Positions 1 through 9,491 of a stretch of DNA of 64,000 bases are shown in pieces. This stretch comes from an uncultured bacterium (GTDB lineage Bacteria; Bacillota; Clostridia; Lachnospirales; Lachnospiraceae), in NCBI GenBank assembly GCA_947073545.1, contig CAMTMP010000001.1:62001-126000 (forward strand). The letters run 5' to 3'. Both the position numbers and the translations under genes were made by a program. Within the stretch, counting starts at the first letter, position 1. Every line of letters begins with the position of its first letter. Below the pieces are notes generated by a model. It saw only the letters and a program-made list of their open reading frames with translations. It was not told where the DNA came from and made no database searches.

Positions 1-1419
1 CGTATCGTCCTGAAAATCCTTTCTGTCCAGCACCCTGTTGTCATATCCCAGAAGCCGGTAAGCCTCCACCAGTTCCGGGTTAAACTCTACCTGCAGCTTT
101 ACATCCTTGCAGATCGTCAAAAGCGTTGCCGTCATTTCCTCCGAAAGCACTTTTTTTGCCTCCTGCATACAATCTATGTAAGCGTAGTTGCCATTCCCCT
201 TATCCGCCAGCGTTTCCATCTTATTGTCTTTGATATTATCTGTCCCAAAACCAAGCACGGACAGGAAAATCCCGGACTCTTTTTTCCCGGAAATCAGTTT
301 TTCCAGTTCCTCCTCGGTGGTCATGCCGATATTCAGATCACCGTCTGTCGCCAGAATCACACGGTTATTACCGCTTTTGATAAAATTGTCTTCCGCCAGT
401 GCGTAAGCCGTCTCAATTCCCCTGCTGCCCCAGGTGCCGCCGCCTGCTTTCAGACCGTTCAAAGCCTGCTTTATTTTCCGCTTCTCACTGCAGACTGCAC
501 CTTCGAGCACAATCGTATCCTCCGACGCGTAGGTCACAATAGATATCCTGTCCCTACTGCTGAGATGATCTGTGAGTTCCGCAAAAGCCTCCTGCAAAAG
601 AGGCAGCTTGTCAGGCTCGCCCATGGAGCCGGAGACGTCCAGCAGAAACACTAAGTTGGACGCGGGAGCCTGTTCATAACTGATATCCTCCGTCTTAAGG
701 CCGACCATCAGAAGCTCCGCCTCCTCATTCCACGGGCAGCGGCTAATCTGCGTCGTCACCCCAAAGGGTTCCTGTCCCACAGGTTCCTCATAGTCATAGG
801 AAAAATAGTTGAGCATCTCCTCGATCCTGACCGCGCCCTCCGGCAGACTCTCCAGATCATACCCCTCGCGGATCAGACGGCGCAAATTGCTGTAGGATGC
901 CGTATCTACATCTGCGGAAAAGGTGGAGAGCGGCTGCTCCATTACGGAAAAGAAACCCTGCTCTTCCCACTTGCTGTACTCCTCCTGATTGCTCCTGTTG
1001 TCAATCTCCTCGTCAAACTCATAGCAGGAACCGATATAACCGTCCGGCGTGCTGCCTTTGGCATACAAATCCTCCTCATCTGCCTCGGCTTTGCCTCTGC
1101 TATAACTGTTCTGCGGTGTTTTTGCAATGTCCGCGTATTTCTCTTCCTCTGCAGCTCCGGCTGTTGCATCTTCAATTAACGCGCCTTCTGACACATCCGA
1201 CGCACTTTCCCCGGCTGCGCTTTCTGACGGACTTTCCATCCCGCTGTCTGCCACTGCACCTCCTGCATTCCCGTATTCTGCCTCCGGCAGTTCCCACGCT
1301 GCTTCCGCCGGCGCTTCCTGACTCATCGTTCCATCCGTTTCCGCGTGCCCGCCGCACCCTGTGAGCAGAAGAGTTCCCGCCATTCCCAATGCCATCATTT
1401 TCCCCAAATTCTTTTTCAT
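1..1419 (-). CDS. von Willebrand factor type A domain lipoprotein (YfbK-like), C-terminus beyond left edge
   Basis: Manual reverse translation starts MKKNLGKMMALGMAGTLLLTGCGG (lipobox) and includes NLVFLLDVSGSMGEPDKLPLL (MIDAS motif) and TDGDLNIGMT; open through base 1. Confidence 0.85.
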   Translation of the reverse strand, partial: MKKNLGKMMALGMAGTLLLTGCGGHAETDGTMSQEAPAEAAWELPEAEYGNAGGAVADSGMESPSESAAGESASDVSEGALIEDATAGAAEEEKYADIAKTPQNSYSRGKAEADEEDLYAKGSTPDGYIGSCYEFDEEIDNRSNQEEYSKWEEQGFFSVMEQPLSTFSADVDTASYSNLRRLIREGYDLESLPEGAVRIEEMLNYFSYDYEEPVGQEPFGVTTQISRCPWNEEAELLMVGLKTEDISYEQAPASNLVFLLDVSGSMGEPDKLPLLQEAFAELTDHLSSRDRISIVTYASEDTIVLEGAVCSEKRKIKQALNGLKAGGGTWGSRGIETAYALAEDNFIKSGNNRVILATDGDLNIGMTTEEELEKLISGKKESGIFLSVLGFGTDNIKDNKMETLADKGNGNYAYIDCMQEAKKVLSEEMTATLLTICKDVKLQVEFNPELVEAYRLLGYDNRVLDRKDFQDDT

Positions 1420-1529
1420 ACCTTTCTCCTCCATTCCGGGCAGACTGCCCGCCCTGTTCCTCCCCGGACACTGATTTACTGTCCTTATATACTTAATACC
1501 CCTTATGGAAGAAAAAGGTTGCAAAAAAT

Positions 1530-1553
1530 GGGCTGAGAAAAATTTCCTCAGCC
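1530..1553 (-). terminator. intrinsic terminator after anti-sigma gene
   Basis: Minus strand GGGCTGAGGAAATTTTTCTCAGCCC followed by ATTTTTT. Confidence 0.65.
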
Positions 1554-1565
1554 CGCCAAACATCA

Positions 1566-2498
1566 TTATTGTTCCAAAAGTTTCTGATACCCCATCTCCA
1601 GAAACATTTCCAAGTCTTCCGCCTCCCCGCGGATCACATATTTACCTCCGTCCCCGGTCTCCGCATATGCCATCCAGCCGCTTCCTTCTTCTGCCACTTG
1701 GAATGTCTGTCCTTCAAAAACATGTTTTCCTGTGTCGGGGCTCCTACAGAAATCCGGCTTTTTCACCACCTTTTCTATGGTGATGCTCTCCGTTTCCGCC
1801 ACACCGCCGCTCTGGACGCCGCTTTCCGCCGGAACCGCGTCCTCCGCCATGTTTTTTTCCGTATCGCTAAATTTCCGCTGTCCTTCGTTTTTCCGGGCGT
1901 CTTCCGACTCCGCCTTCTCTACAGCAGTTTCTTGTACGCTTTCCGAAAATTCTGCCGTTTCAGATGCAGCATTTTCCACTGCTGACGCCGACTCGCTCAT
2001 GTCCTCCATTTGGGCTGCCGGAGCCGCCGCCATTTCCGCCTCTGCCAAAATCATCTCATCCGCGGGCGCATCCTCTGCCGTTTCCGCCGTGCCTTCAAAA
2101 TCCATCGCCGCCCCGGCTGCCATCATGCCGCCGTCCAGATCCGCGCCGCCGGACGTTTCCGAAGCCCCCATATCCATCGTCATATCCCCGGATTTCAGTC
2201 CTTTCATCATCAAGGACACAGACACCAGAATGAACAGCGCCGCTGCCGCCGTCAGCGGATAAGCCCATTTTCGGACGTTAAAGCCCTTCCCATAGTTCCT
2301 GCCACCGGCAGGAACCATCGCCGGACCGGCAACTGCTGATATCCCCCGGCTTTCCGTTCCCGCTCCCTGCAGCGCGGACTCCCGGCGGATTCGCGCCTCT
2401 TCTTCGCGCATCGCCGCCTTGGTTCTCGCAATCAGCTCTGCGGGCGCATGTATTTGTTCTGTTTCTTTTCTGTACTGCTCTTTATATTGATCCATCAT
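1566..2498 (-). CDS. putative anti-sigma factor (single TM, downstream of ECF sigma gene)
   Basis: ORF directly downstream of ECF sigma; cytosolic N-terminus, one TM segment (YPLTAAAALFILVSVSLMM), extracytoplasmic low-complexity region. Confidence 0.6.
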   Translation of the reverse strand: MMDQYKEQYRKETEQIHAPAELIARTKAAMREEEARIRRESALQGAGTESRGISAVAGPAMVPAGGRNYGKGFNVRKWAYPLTAAAALFILVSVSLMMKGLKSGDMTMDMGASETSGGADLDGGMMAAGAAMDFEGTAETAEDAPADEMILAEAEMAAAPAAQMEDMSESASAVENAASETAEFSESVQETAVEKAESEDARKNEGQRKFSDTEKNMAEDAVPAESGVQSGGVAETESITIEKVVKKPDFCRSPDTGKHVFEGQTFQVAEEGSGWMAYAETGDGGKYVIRGEAEDLEMFLEMGYQKLLEQ

Positions 2499-2547
2499 AT
2501 ATAAATTTCCTTTTTTGACGCTGTCCCGGTATTGCCGACAATTCTTT

Positions 2548-3081
2548 TTATCCCGAATCTTCCAACATTTCCCTCAGCATCTCTCTTGCCCGGTGGAGCT
2601 GTGATTTGACGGTGCCTTCTTTCTGCCCGGTCTGCTCGGCAATCTCCGCTACAGAGAGTTCTTCATAATAAAACAGGTGCACCGCCAGACGATACTTGGG
2701 CGGAAGCTTCGCCACCGCTTCTCTGACCGGCCCATCCTCCGGCGGCTCATAAGCCTCTTCTCCCCCGATCCGTTCTTCATCCTCTATATAGTCTACATTT
2801 TTGTTCCAATACAAGTCAAAATGTTTCTTCGCACAGTTGATCGTCACCCGGATCAGCCACGCCTTCACATGTTCCCATGATTCCAGTTTCTCCACATTGC
2901 TGACCAGACGGATAAAAACCTCCTGAAAGAGATCGTCCGCATCGGTTTTATTTTTCATCTGTGACAACGCCAGTCGATATACCATGTCTGCATAGCGGTC
3001 TATCGCAGCCTCCGCCGTTATCTGTCCCTCTTTTGTCATATATGACCTCTTTGCATCAACCTGCCTGCATGGAGCAGACAA
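2548..3081 (-). CDS. RNA polymerase sigma-70 factor, ECF subfamily
   Basis: YRLALSQMKNKTDADDLFQEVFIRL (region 2) and LSVAEIAEQTGQKEGTVKSQLHRAREMLREML (region 4); start probably at the internal Met (MTKEGQ). Confidence 0.9.
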   Translation of the reverse strand: MSAPCRQVDAKRSYMTKEGQITAEAAIDRYADMVYRLALSQMKNKTDADDLFQEVFIRLVSNVEKLESWEHVKAWLIRVTINCAKKHFDLYWNKNVDYIEDEERIGGEEAYEPPEDGPVREAVAKLPPKYRLAVHLFYYEELSVAEIAEQTGQKEGTVKSQLHRAREMLREMLEDSG

Positions 3082-3166
3082 AGTCCTCTACTCTTAATAC
3101 CTCTCATCTGCTGAATCGGTTTCACTGCATCCACGCAATTCTCTGTTCTTGCCGCAGCTAAAGGAT

Positions 3167-3996
3167 TTAAATCGTTTCCCCCTCTACCATCCGATATGGC
3201 AGTATCTTACAGGACGCAGGCTCCTCCCAGTTTTTACCCTCCTGCTTTCGCATGATCAATTCAAATAAAAGGGCAACTGCCGTCTCTGCTACTTCTGCCA
3301 CGGAATTTGAGATAGTCGTCAGACGCGGCGTCACATAATCGAGAATATCAATATTATCAAATCCGATGATTCCGTAATCCCTTCCCGCCCTTTTCCCGGA
3401 TTTTTTCAGCCGTTTCATAACCTCCAACGCAAATTCATCTGCAGAACATACAAAAGCCGTTTTCCGCGACTCGTCCAACACACTTTCGACATGCTCCCGA
3501 TAATTCCAATCCAGCAGATACGATATTTCTATTCCGCTATATTTTCTACGGTTTCTTTAAATCCTTTTAACCTCTCCCTATGTACATAAATATTTCGCTT
3601 TCCCGTATCTTCCATCGGCGGGCACACAAAAATCAGCTTTTCATACTTCTTCTCGATCACTTTCGCGGCCGCGTCCGTCATCGCCCGCCTCTGGTCAATT
3701 CCCACAAACGGAATCCCGTCAGCAATCTTATTGTCCACCGATACAATCGGAATATCCAGACCGCGCGCCAAAAGATCCGGCCGATAATCATTTTCTTTGG
3801 CAACCCTCAATATCATCTCCCTCGTATCCGGGTGAATGCGCCCGGCTCCGTCATGCAAAGCCCGATGCACCGTGGTTCCTGAGACGCCGCATATCTGCGC
3901 CAGATCTTTTGTCGTAATTCCCATAGCAATGCTCCCCTGTATCCGTAATCTGATAAAATTTATCATATACAGTGTAGCATTATTTATGGAAAACAT
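3167..3996 (-). pseudogene. LacI-family transcriptional regulator, frameshifted and apparently internally deleted
   Basis: N-terminal HTH (TTKDLAQICGVSGTTVHRAL) in one frame stops at 3529; the C-terminal ligand domain (SGIEISYLLDWNYREHVESVLDESRKTAFVCSADEF...) continues in another frame. Confidence 0.8.
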
Positions 3997-4001
3997 CTAT
4001 T

Positions 4002-5516
4002 TTATTTTTCTACTGCTATCCGGATCACCACAAAAGACAGAGGCGGAAGCTGAGCCGTCACACAATCATCCCGTAACAATACCGCTTCAAACTTCTCTGG
4101 TCTCACCGCATTATGGTCTATGTAATTCGTCATTTTTTTATCCTTTGCAAACAGACTGACCGCCCCGGCCACAGAAACGGGTGCCATCCCCTGCAGTTCT
4201 GTTTTTACCTCCTGACTGTCAGCCTCGCTCCTGTTGACCAAAAAAATCTCAACCTCTCTCCGCTCTGTGTTCCAGACAACAAGCTGATCCAGATAGGGAA
4301 CTTCGTTAAATCCCTCACATTCATACGATTCACACCGGCACTTACTCTGCATTACCACTCCTCTAGCATAGTTTGCAAAGTAATAAAAAGGATAATATAT
4401 CGTCTGCAGCCACATTTCCCCGTTTGTATCCGTCATAATGCAGGCACTTACATTTGTCAAAAGGGACTGACAGGCAATCTTAACCACATCCGCATTCCTG
4501 AGCATCGCCATCTGCATTCCCGCAAAAAGCAGGGCATCCTCCATCGTGTAGATCTGCTCGCTGATCGGTGCCGCCATCTGCCATGGATTGTTTTCTATTT
4601 CCCTATTCACAGAATTTCCGGGTACTGCCCAGACGCCCCACTCATCTATGCTGAGCCGGACATGTCTTGCGGAGCGCTTTTTTTGTCTGATTACCTGCAC
4701 CGCTGCACGAATTGTCCTGATATACTCTTCCATATCCAGTGTCTGTGCAAGGAATGCCGCCGTTCCCTTTTCCTGACCGCCGTAATACTGGTGTAACGCC
4801 AGATAATCTATCACATCGTAAGCCTGTTCCAGCACCTCCAGATCCCACGCCGGATAGGTCTCCATCGTGGAGAGAGAACTTCCACAGGCTATCAGCTCGA
4901 TTCCCGGATCTAACAGCTTCATTATTTTTCCTGTCTCCGCCGCCAGTCTTCCATACTCTCCGGCGCCCTTATGTCCCACCTGCCAGCTCCCGTCCATCTC
5001 ATTGCCAAGACACCAGAGCCGGACGCCGTAGGGATCCTCCACCCCGTGGCTTCTTCGCAGGTCGCTGTACATCGTCCCCGACGGGAAATTGCAGTATTCC
5101 AGATACTGCAGGGCTTCCTCCATCCCTCTGGTTCCCAGATTCACAGTAAAAATGGGCCGCACCTGCGCCTTCTTTGCCCAATGCATAAATTCGTCCGTCC
5201 CAAACTCATTTGTCTCAATTGCTTTCCATGCAAGGTCAATTTTTCGGGGACGCTTCCCGCGTGGTCCCACACCGTCCTCCCAATGGTAAGCCGACACAAA
5301 ATTTCCGCCCGGGTAACGCACCGCCGTAACGCCCATATTTCTGACCGCCTGCAGCACATCCGTCCTGAATCCCTCCTCGTCTGCGCAGACATGCCCCGGC
5401 TCATATACGCCGTGATAGATCACTCTCCCCATATGTTCCAAAAATGATCCGTACAGCCTTTCGTCGATTTTTCCCACTATAAAGTCTTTATTACATACAA
5501 TTTGTGACTCTAACAT
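4002..5516 (-). CDS. alpha-N-arabinofuranosidase, GH51
   Basis: 504 aa; GSFLEHMGRVIYHGVYEPGH, VRYPGGNFVSAYHWEDGVGP, WCLGNEMDG, SIDEWGVW typical of GH51. Confidence 0.92.
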   Translation of the reverse strand: MLESQIVCNKDFIVGKIDERLYGSFLEHMGRVIYHGVYEPGHVCADEEGFRTDVLQAVRNMGVTAVRYPGGNFVSAYHWEDGVGPRGKRPRKIDLAWKAIETNEFGTDEFMHWAKKAQVRPIFTVNLGTRGMEEALQYLEYCNFPSGTMYSDLRRSHGVEDPYGVRLWCLGNEMDGSWQVGHKGAGEYGRLAAETGKIMKLLDPGIELIACGSSLSTMETYPAWDLEVLEQAYDVIDYLALHQYYGGQEKGTAAFLAQTLDMEEYIRTIRAAVQVIRQKKRSARHVRLSIDEWGVWAVPGNSVNREIENNPWQMAAPISEQIYTMEDALLFAGMQMAMLRNADVVKIACQSLLTNVSACIMTDTNGEMWLQTIYYPFYYFANYARGVVMQSKCRCESYECEGFNEVPYLDQLVVWNTERREVEIFLVNRSEADSQEVKTELQGMAPVSVAGAVSLFAKDKKMTNYIDHNAVRPEKFEAVLLRDDCVTAQLPPLSFVVIRIAVEK

Positions 5517-5594
5517 AAATCCAGTCCTCTCTCAGCCATATTTGTTCGATGCCTCCGCTTATGCTTCTCAATCCGCCATGCTGAACGGTTATTC

Positions 5595-6440
5595 TCAACC
5601 CTTCAAACCCGAGCTTGCCATTCCTTCCACAAAATATTTCTGTCCGAAAATATAAAGAAGGAACATTGGCAATAACGAGATCAGCGCTCCTGCAAATGCC
5701 GCCCCGTACTCGATTGTGTTCTGCCCTATAAACAGTGCAAGCCCGTTAGCTAACGTCCTCATTTCCGTACTGCTGGTCACAATCATAGGCCACAGCAGAT
5801 CGTTCCATGAGCCGTTGACACTCAGTATCGTCAGCGTGATAATGGCGGGCTTTACCTGCGGCAGCATGATTTTCCTGAAAATCCCAAATTCCGACAGCCC
5901 GTCAATCCGCGCCGCCTCCGCAAGTTCCTTTGGCAGTCCTGTAAACGCTGCCCGCATCATAAAAATGGAGCCCGCGACTACGACCCGGGGAATGATAAGC
6001 CCCCAATAGGAATCATACATTCCCAGCTTGAACACCACCAGAAAAAGCGGCACCATAATAACCTGAAAGGGAACCATCATTGTGGCAAGCGTCAGCAAAA
6101 ATAATCCCGATTTCCCCTTAAAGTCATAAAAAGCGTATGCATAGCCAGCCATACTGTTGACAATTACTGCGAGCGCGGTTGTTCCTCCCGCATAAATCGC
6201 GGAGTTTAACATATAACGTAAAATATTGATCCTCTTTTGCACATCAACAAAATTCTGTCCCGTCAATACATGTGGAAAAAATGTGGGCGGCCATGAAATA
6301 ATTTCTTTTTCGGGTTTAAAGGCACTGAATGTCATCCAAATTACCGGTACGATAACAAGCAGCGCAAGTATGAGTAAAATAACAAAAACAGGAATCTCAC
6401 ATACTTTTTCTTTTATCCTTTTTTCTCTTTTAGACGACAA
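5595..6440 (-). CDS. carbohydrate ABC transporter permease (MalG-type)
   Basis: Six-TM permease with EAA motif ELAEAARIDGLSEFGIFRKIMLPQVKPA. Confidence 0.9.
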   Translation of the reverse strand: MSSKREKRIKEKVCEIPVFVILLILALLVIVPVIWMTFSAFKPEKEIISWPPTFFPHVLTGQNFVDVQKRINILRYMLNSAIYAGGTTALAVIVNSMAGYAYAFYDFKGKSGLFLLTLATMMVPFQVIMVPLFLVVFKLGMYDSYWGLIIPRVVVAGSIFMMRAAFTGLPKELAEAARIDGLSEFGIFRKIMLPQVKPAIITLTILSVNGSWNDLLWPMIVTSSTEMRTLANGLALFIGQNTIEYGAAFAGALISLLPMFLLYIFGQKYFVEGMASSGLKG

Positions 6441-6444
6441 TCTT

Positions 6445-7329
6445 TTAGTCCTCCTTATTCATTTTGCGGTACATAAACACCGTGACAGCCATAATAATCG
6501 CAAACAAAATTACCGACATCGCGGAGGCGTATCCCATGCTCGACGCGGAGGAAAAGGCGCGCGAATAAATGTAAGTAACCGTGGATTCCGTCGTGTAATT
6601 CGGTCCACCGTTGGTGGTGATGTAAATGATATCAAAAATCTGCAGCGCTCCGGCAAACCTCGTCATCAGAATATACCAGAACGTAGGACGTATCGACGGT
6701 ACCGTAATATGAAAAAACTGCTTTATTTTTCCCGCCCCGTCCATCTCTGCCGCTTCATATAAAGAAGCCGACACCTGCTGAATCGCCGTCACATAAATAA
6801 TTGCCGAAATACCGAAGCTTCTCCACAGGGAAATAAAGGAGACCACAAAAATTGTAAGACCGGGCGTGTTTAAAAAATTTATCTTTCCAAGCCCCATAGT
6901 CTGTAAAACCGCTGTGATAAATCCGATATTGGGATGCAGAATCATTTTCCACATAATACCTACCGCTGTCGCGGAACAGATCACAGGAAGAAAATAAATT
7001 GCCCGAAAAAGTTTGTTCCTGAAATTATTTTTGGTAAGTAACGCTGCGATTACCAACGCCCCAAAAACCTGAAGCGGCACTTCCAGGAGCGTAAACACAG
7101 CTGTCACTTTCAGGCTGTTAAGAAATCTTTCGTCATGGAATGCCTCTATGAAATTGGCAAGCCCGACAAAACTTGCGGTATTCATTGTGATCGGTACGTC
7201 AAACGGGCTCAGTCCGAACGCCGCCGCCAGCGGAATCACACTGAACAGTATCAAAAGAATTACGGATGGAGCCAAAAATAAGTAGGCGCATCTCGACGGC
7301 TTATTCCAATATTTTATGAATGCTTTCAT
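6445..7329 (-). CDS. carbohydrate ABC transporter permease (MalF/UgpA-type)
   Basis: LYEAAEMDGAGKIKQFFHITVPSIRPTFWY EAA motif; start taken at MKAFIKYW. Confidence 0.9.
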   Translation of the reverse strand: MKAFIKYWNKPSRCAYLFLAPSVILLILFSVIPLAAAFGLSPFDVPITMNTASFVGLANFIEAFHDERFLNSLKVTAVFTLLEVPLQVFGALVIAALLTKNNFRNKLFRAIYFLPVICSATAVGIMWKMILHPNIGFITAVLQTMGLGKINFLNTPGLTIFVVSFISLWRSFGISAIIYVTAIQQVSASLYEAAEMDGAGKIKQFFHITVPSIRPTFWYILMTRFAGALQIFDIIYITTNGGPNYTTESTVTYIYSRAFSSASSMGYASAMSVILFAIIMAVTVFMYRKMNKED

Positions 7330-7461
7330 TTCCACATCTCCCAATTTTCCACTTGTCAAAAAACCGTTATTATAATAGGGTGAAAAGAAGTTCTAGCCGC
7401 TCACAGCAATGGCTGTTTCGCGGAGAACTTCTAGATTTCTTTGCAAATCACTTTCACCAAA

Positions 7462-7488
7462 GAGAATGCCCAAAATACGGGCATTCTC
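7462..7488 (-). terminator. perfect 10-bp hairpin between SBP remnant and permease gene
   Basis: GAGAATGCCC-AAAATAC-GGGCATTCTC. Confidence 0.5.
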
Positions 7489-7501
7489 CGCCAAATACCA
7501 T

Positions 7502-7777
7502 TTAATAGTTCGCCGTAATCTTGTCCGCAGCCGCCTGCACCTTTGCCAGCGCCTCCTCCACGGAACTGCTGCCAAATGCCACCGAGTTGATCATTTCGGG
7601 GATTACATCCGTAATAATCGCATTGGTTCCCGGGAAACTGGAGTCCACGATAAAGTCTGTCGGCGCGTCAGGATTTGCCGCTGACATGGCACTCAGTTTC
7701 GCGTTTGCCTTATAAGCGTCCTTTTCCTGCACGGAATATGTATACGCCGGGAAGCCGTTTGCTACGGACCATTCCAA
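7502..7777 (-). pseudogene. C-terminal remnant of sugar ABC transporter substrate-binding protein
   Basis: About 90 aa ending in EEALAKVQAAADKITANY, typical of an SBP C-terminus; in-frame TAA two codons upstream; no signal peptide or N-domain. Confidence 0.75.
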
Positions 7778-7861
7778 ATTTTATGTTCACGGTTTTGTAT
7801 ATAGTGCACGAACATGCCGCCTGCCTCTGCCGCTTTCTGGCTCCGCTTATACGCACAAAAT

Positions 7862-7883
7862 GGGAGTGCCTTTCAGCACTCCC
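7862..7883 (-). terminator. intrinsic terminator overlapping the end of the MGMT-family gene
   Basis: GGGAGTGC-CTTTCA-GCACTCCC; on the minus strand followed by ATTTTG. Confidence 0.45.
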
Positions 7884-8229
7884 ACTGACATTTTCTCATA
7901 TCCACACACCCGTTCTCTTTAAAAATAACGCCTTCTTCCTCCAACAGCTCCCGCTGCCCCGACCAGTGCGGCGCTGTCCTTCCCGCATGATTGACTACTC
8001 TGTGGCACGGATAATTCCCGAAATACTCCGCGCGGCTTAAAATTTTCCCCACCAGCCTCGCGTTCCTCTCCCTGCCTGCCAGTCTGGCGATCTGCCCGTA
8101 AGAAGCCACTTTTCCCGGCGGAATTTCCTCTACCACGGAAAGGACTTCGTAAGCAAGCAGTCTCCGTTCCTCTTCGCTCTGCGCGAAACTGACGTCCCCT
8201 CGCCATACTGCGCCATCACTGAACCGCAT
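7873..8229 (-). CDS. MGMT family protein (6-O-methylguanine-DNA methyltransferase-like)
   Basis: IPPGKVASYGQIARLAG and PCHRVVN active-site motif. Confidence 0.85.
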   Translation of the reverse strand: MRFSDGAVWRGDVSFAQSEEERRLLAYEVLSVVEEIPPGKVASYGQIARLAGRERNARLVGKILSRAEYFGNYPCHRVVNHAGRTAPHWSGQRELLEEEGVIFKENGCVDMRKCQWEC

Positions 8230-9481
8230 ACCTTTGCCCCTCGCACTTCGGCAGATTCACCGACAGCTCCCGCCGCACATGGGTGTCCGCATAGGCCTCA
8301 TCTGTCTTATTAAAGTAGTCATACTGACCGCCTTCCGTGTCGTCCCATGTCACATCGACATTGTAATAGCCGTCATCCAGTCCGACGATGTTCCACGCAT
8401 GATCCGTCCCCGCATAGCCCGTGCAGTAAAAACACGGAATCCCCGTCCGCTGCATCAAATACTGATAAGCTCTGGCATATCCCGCGCACACGCTCTTTCC
8501 GTCCACCAGCGCACTGTAAGCGCTCTGGTTCTTATCCACGCCCTTGTCGTACTCCACCCGCTCGATCAGGATGTCATGCAGCCGTCTCTCTTTTTCATTC
8601 ACGCTCAGACCCTGTACCTGTGACAAGATCTCGTTTGTGATATTATAGAACGTCTTTGAGGAGACGGTAAGCTCTTCCAGCGTCATATTGAACTCCAACT
8701 CCAGCTCGGCGCATATTTTATTCTGGTCATATCTGCAGGTAAAAACTGTGTTGAGCCAGAAAAGCTCGGGGTGATCGTTATACACCGCCATGATCACATC
8801 TTTGAGTTCCGATACGGGTACCGCCTCAATGGGCACAAAAGCCGCGTTGTACGCGGCTGCATTGGCATATATCTGCCGATAGAGATGCTGACCTTTCGGA
8901 TCCAGCATCTGGTAATACGGGTAAAAAATGGAATCAAATGACAGGTTGTCGCCCGTCTCGCCATAGCCCAAATCGCTCGTATACTCGCCGCCCTCCGCAT
9001 CGGGCAGTTCTTCGGATTTCTCCGTAATGGGCTGATAGCCGGATTTACCGCTGACTGCCTCAGGGACGCTCACACCCGACTCTGACGGCGGCTCATAGCC
9101 GTTCATGCCCCTGACGCGCTCTCCGCTGCTCTCCGATCTGGAATAGTTTCTGTCCGGTTCCTCAGGCTGGCGCTGCACGGTCTGTCCGGAGCCCATCTCC
9201 TCGTCCTCCTCCGGCAACGTGGAATCGTCCGTCGGTTCTTCCTCTGTCTCAGACGGCATATCGGACAGTTCATCGGAAAATACCGGCTCTTCCTCATAAA
9301 AAGGTTCCACCTGCTCCTGCGCTGCCCCGGATTCTTCTTCCTGCGAAGGAAAACCCTCGCCTGAAAGCAGAGAGGAAAGCGTCTCCGTAATTCCCGGATT
9401 TACGGCAGAAAATATAATAAGCGCACACAATAACGCCGCCAAAATTCCTATGCCCGTTATGATATTCTTCAGTATCTTCAT
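8216..9481 (-). CDS. transglutaminase-like domain protein, membrane/secreted
   Basis: SVCAGYARAYQYLMQRTGIPCFYCTGYAGTDHAWNIVGLDDGYYNVDVTWDD (Cys-His-Asp triad); N-terminal TM. Confidence 0.85.
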   Translation of the reverse strand: MKILKNIITGIGILAALLCALIIFSAVNPGITETLSSLLSGEGFPSQEEESGAAQEQVEPFYEEEPVFSDELSDMPSETEEEPTDDSTLPEEDEEMGSGQTVQRQPEEPDRNYSRSESSGERVRGMNGYEPPSESGVSVPEAVSGKSGYQPITEKSEELPDAEGGEYTSDLGYGETGDNLSFDSIFYPYYQMLDPKGQHLYRQIYANAAAYNAAFVPIEAVPVSELKDVIMAVYNDHPELFWLNTVFTCRYDQNKICAELELEFNMTLEELTVSSKTFYNITNEILSQVQGLSVNEKERRLHDILIERVEYDKGVDKNQSAYSALVDGKSVCAGYARAYQYLMQRTGIPCFYCTGYAGTDHAWNIVGLDDGYYNVDVTWDDTEGGQYDYFNKTDEAYADTHVRRELSVNLPKCEGQRYAVQ

Positions 9482-9491
9482 ATCGCGCCCC

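Noticed and set aside
897-1364. 155-aa plus-strand ORF
   Set aside because: Antisense to the VWA lipoprotein coding sequence reaching the left edge
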